In this document: piece after piece, positions 6,021 to 6,169 of the stretch
Position numbering within the stretch: position 1 is the first letter of the stretch
How the letters are laid out: every line of letters starts with the position of its first letter
Source of the DNA: Candidatus Thiodictyon intracellulare
GTDB taxonomy: Bacteria; Pseudomonadota; Gammaproteobacteria; Chromatiales; Chromatiaceae
Assembly: GCA_016292295.1 (NCBI GenBank)
Contig: JADNEJ010000526.1
Span: 1 to 6,169 of the forward strand
Length of the DNA: 6,169 nucleotides
Direction: 5' to 3'
Position numbers and translations under genes: made by a program
The notes under the pieces: generated by a model
Seen by the model: the letters and a program-made list of their open reading frames with translations, nothing else
What the model was told of the DNA's origin: nothing
The model's database searches: none

Positions 6021-6169
6021 GAGTTTGATCTCCTGATTGAACGATGAGGGGAATCCAAGCGGAGGTGCGGTGCGTCCGCTGACCTCGATCCTGCGGTTCC
6101 CGGTGGATATACTAAGCTAATGCCAAATTTTCGGTTTCCTCACCGACAGGTTATTTCAAAGTTCTCCGT
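6021..6169. other. Upstream region of the glycine-rich gene
   Basis: No gene is seen. The stretch 6105-6169 is AT-richer than the rest and probably holds the promoter, but no convincing -35/-10 pair can be picked. A six-pair inverted repeat (AGCGGA 6058-6063, TCCGCT 6075-6080, 11-base loop) could form a hairpin in the leader; its role is unknown. Confidence 0.35.
6030..6034 (-). promoter_or_regulatory. Shine-Dalgarno of the glycine-rich gene
   Basis: AGGAG on the minus strand, nine bases before the ATG at 6020. It supports this start over an upstream ATG at 6058 in another frame. Confidence 0.6.

Noticed and set aside
6100..6130. Sigma-54-like element (TTGGCA followed by TTAG, minus strand)
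   Set aside because: The -12 GC dinucleotide is absent at the required spacing.

Overview
The window is GC-rich chromosomal DNA from a gammaproteobacterium. The gene order rluD-pgeF on the minus strand, divergent from bamD, is the usual arrangement in that class. A purple sulfur bacterium or other Chromatiales member is my guess from codon style and the mix of accessory genes; I cannot confirm the taxon from sequence alone.

Layout. 1-372 (minus): the 5' half of an ACT-domain, GcvR-like regulator gene, carrying one frameshift and cut off near position 95, where an IS1182-type transposase fragment begins and runs off the left edge. 527-2267 (minus): an intact, overlapping two-gene unit, rluD then pgeF. 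2268-2360: a short divergent promoter region. 2361-3206 (plus): bamD, an outer-membrane assembly lipoprotein. 3285-3623 (minus): a PII signal protein, most like GlnB, with a good -10 box and Shine-Dalgarno. These four housekeeping genes have no visible lesions.

3743-6020 (minus) is an accessory block in decay. Reading downstream, it holds (i) a secreted glycine-rich protein with a TIG/IPT domain and an IPTL-CTERM-like tail, (ii) a 70-codon unknown gene, and (iii) an alpha-type carbonic anhydrase that starts one base after the stop of (ii). None of the three reads through. Every frame break I could resolve is an insertion: an extra base in a homopolymer, a doubled AC, or an exact 2-copy tandem duplication of 16, 20 or 23 bp. 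Removing them restores continuous frames of 396, 70 and 262 residues (one in-frame amber codon remains in the first). The carbonic anhydrase also lacks key active-site residues, and the IPTL tail lacks most of its membrane anchor.

The main open question is whether this insertion-only pattern is biological or an assembly/sequencing artefact. The intact neighbouring genes, including a run of seven G in pgeF, argue against a uniform error rate, but the homopolymer signature argues for caution. I did not find a convincing new defence or mobile system.
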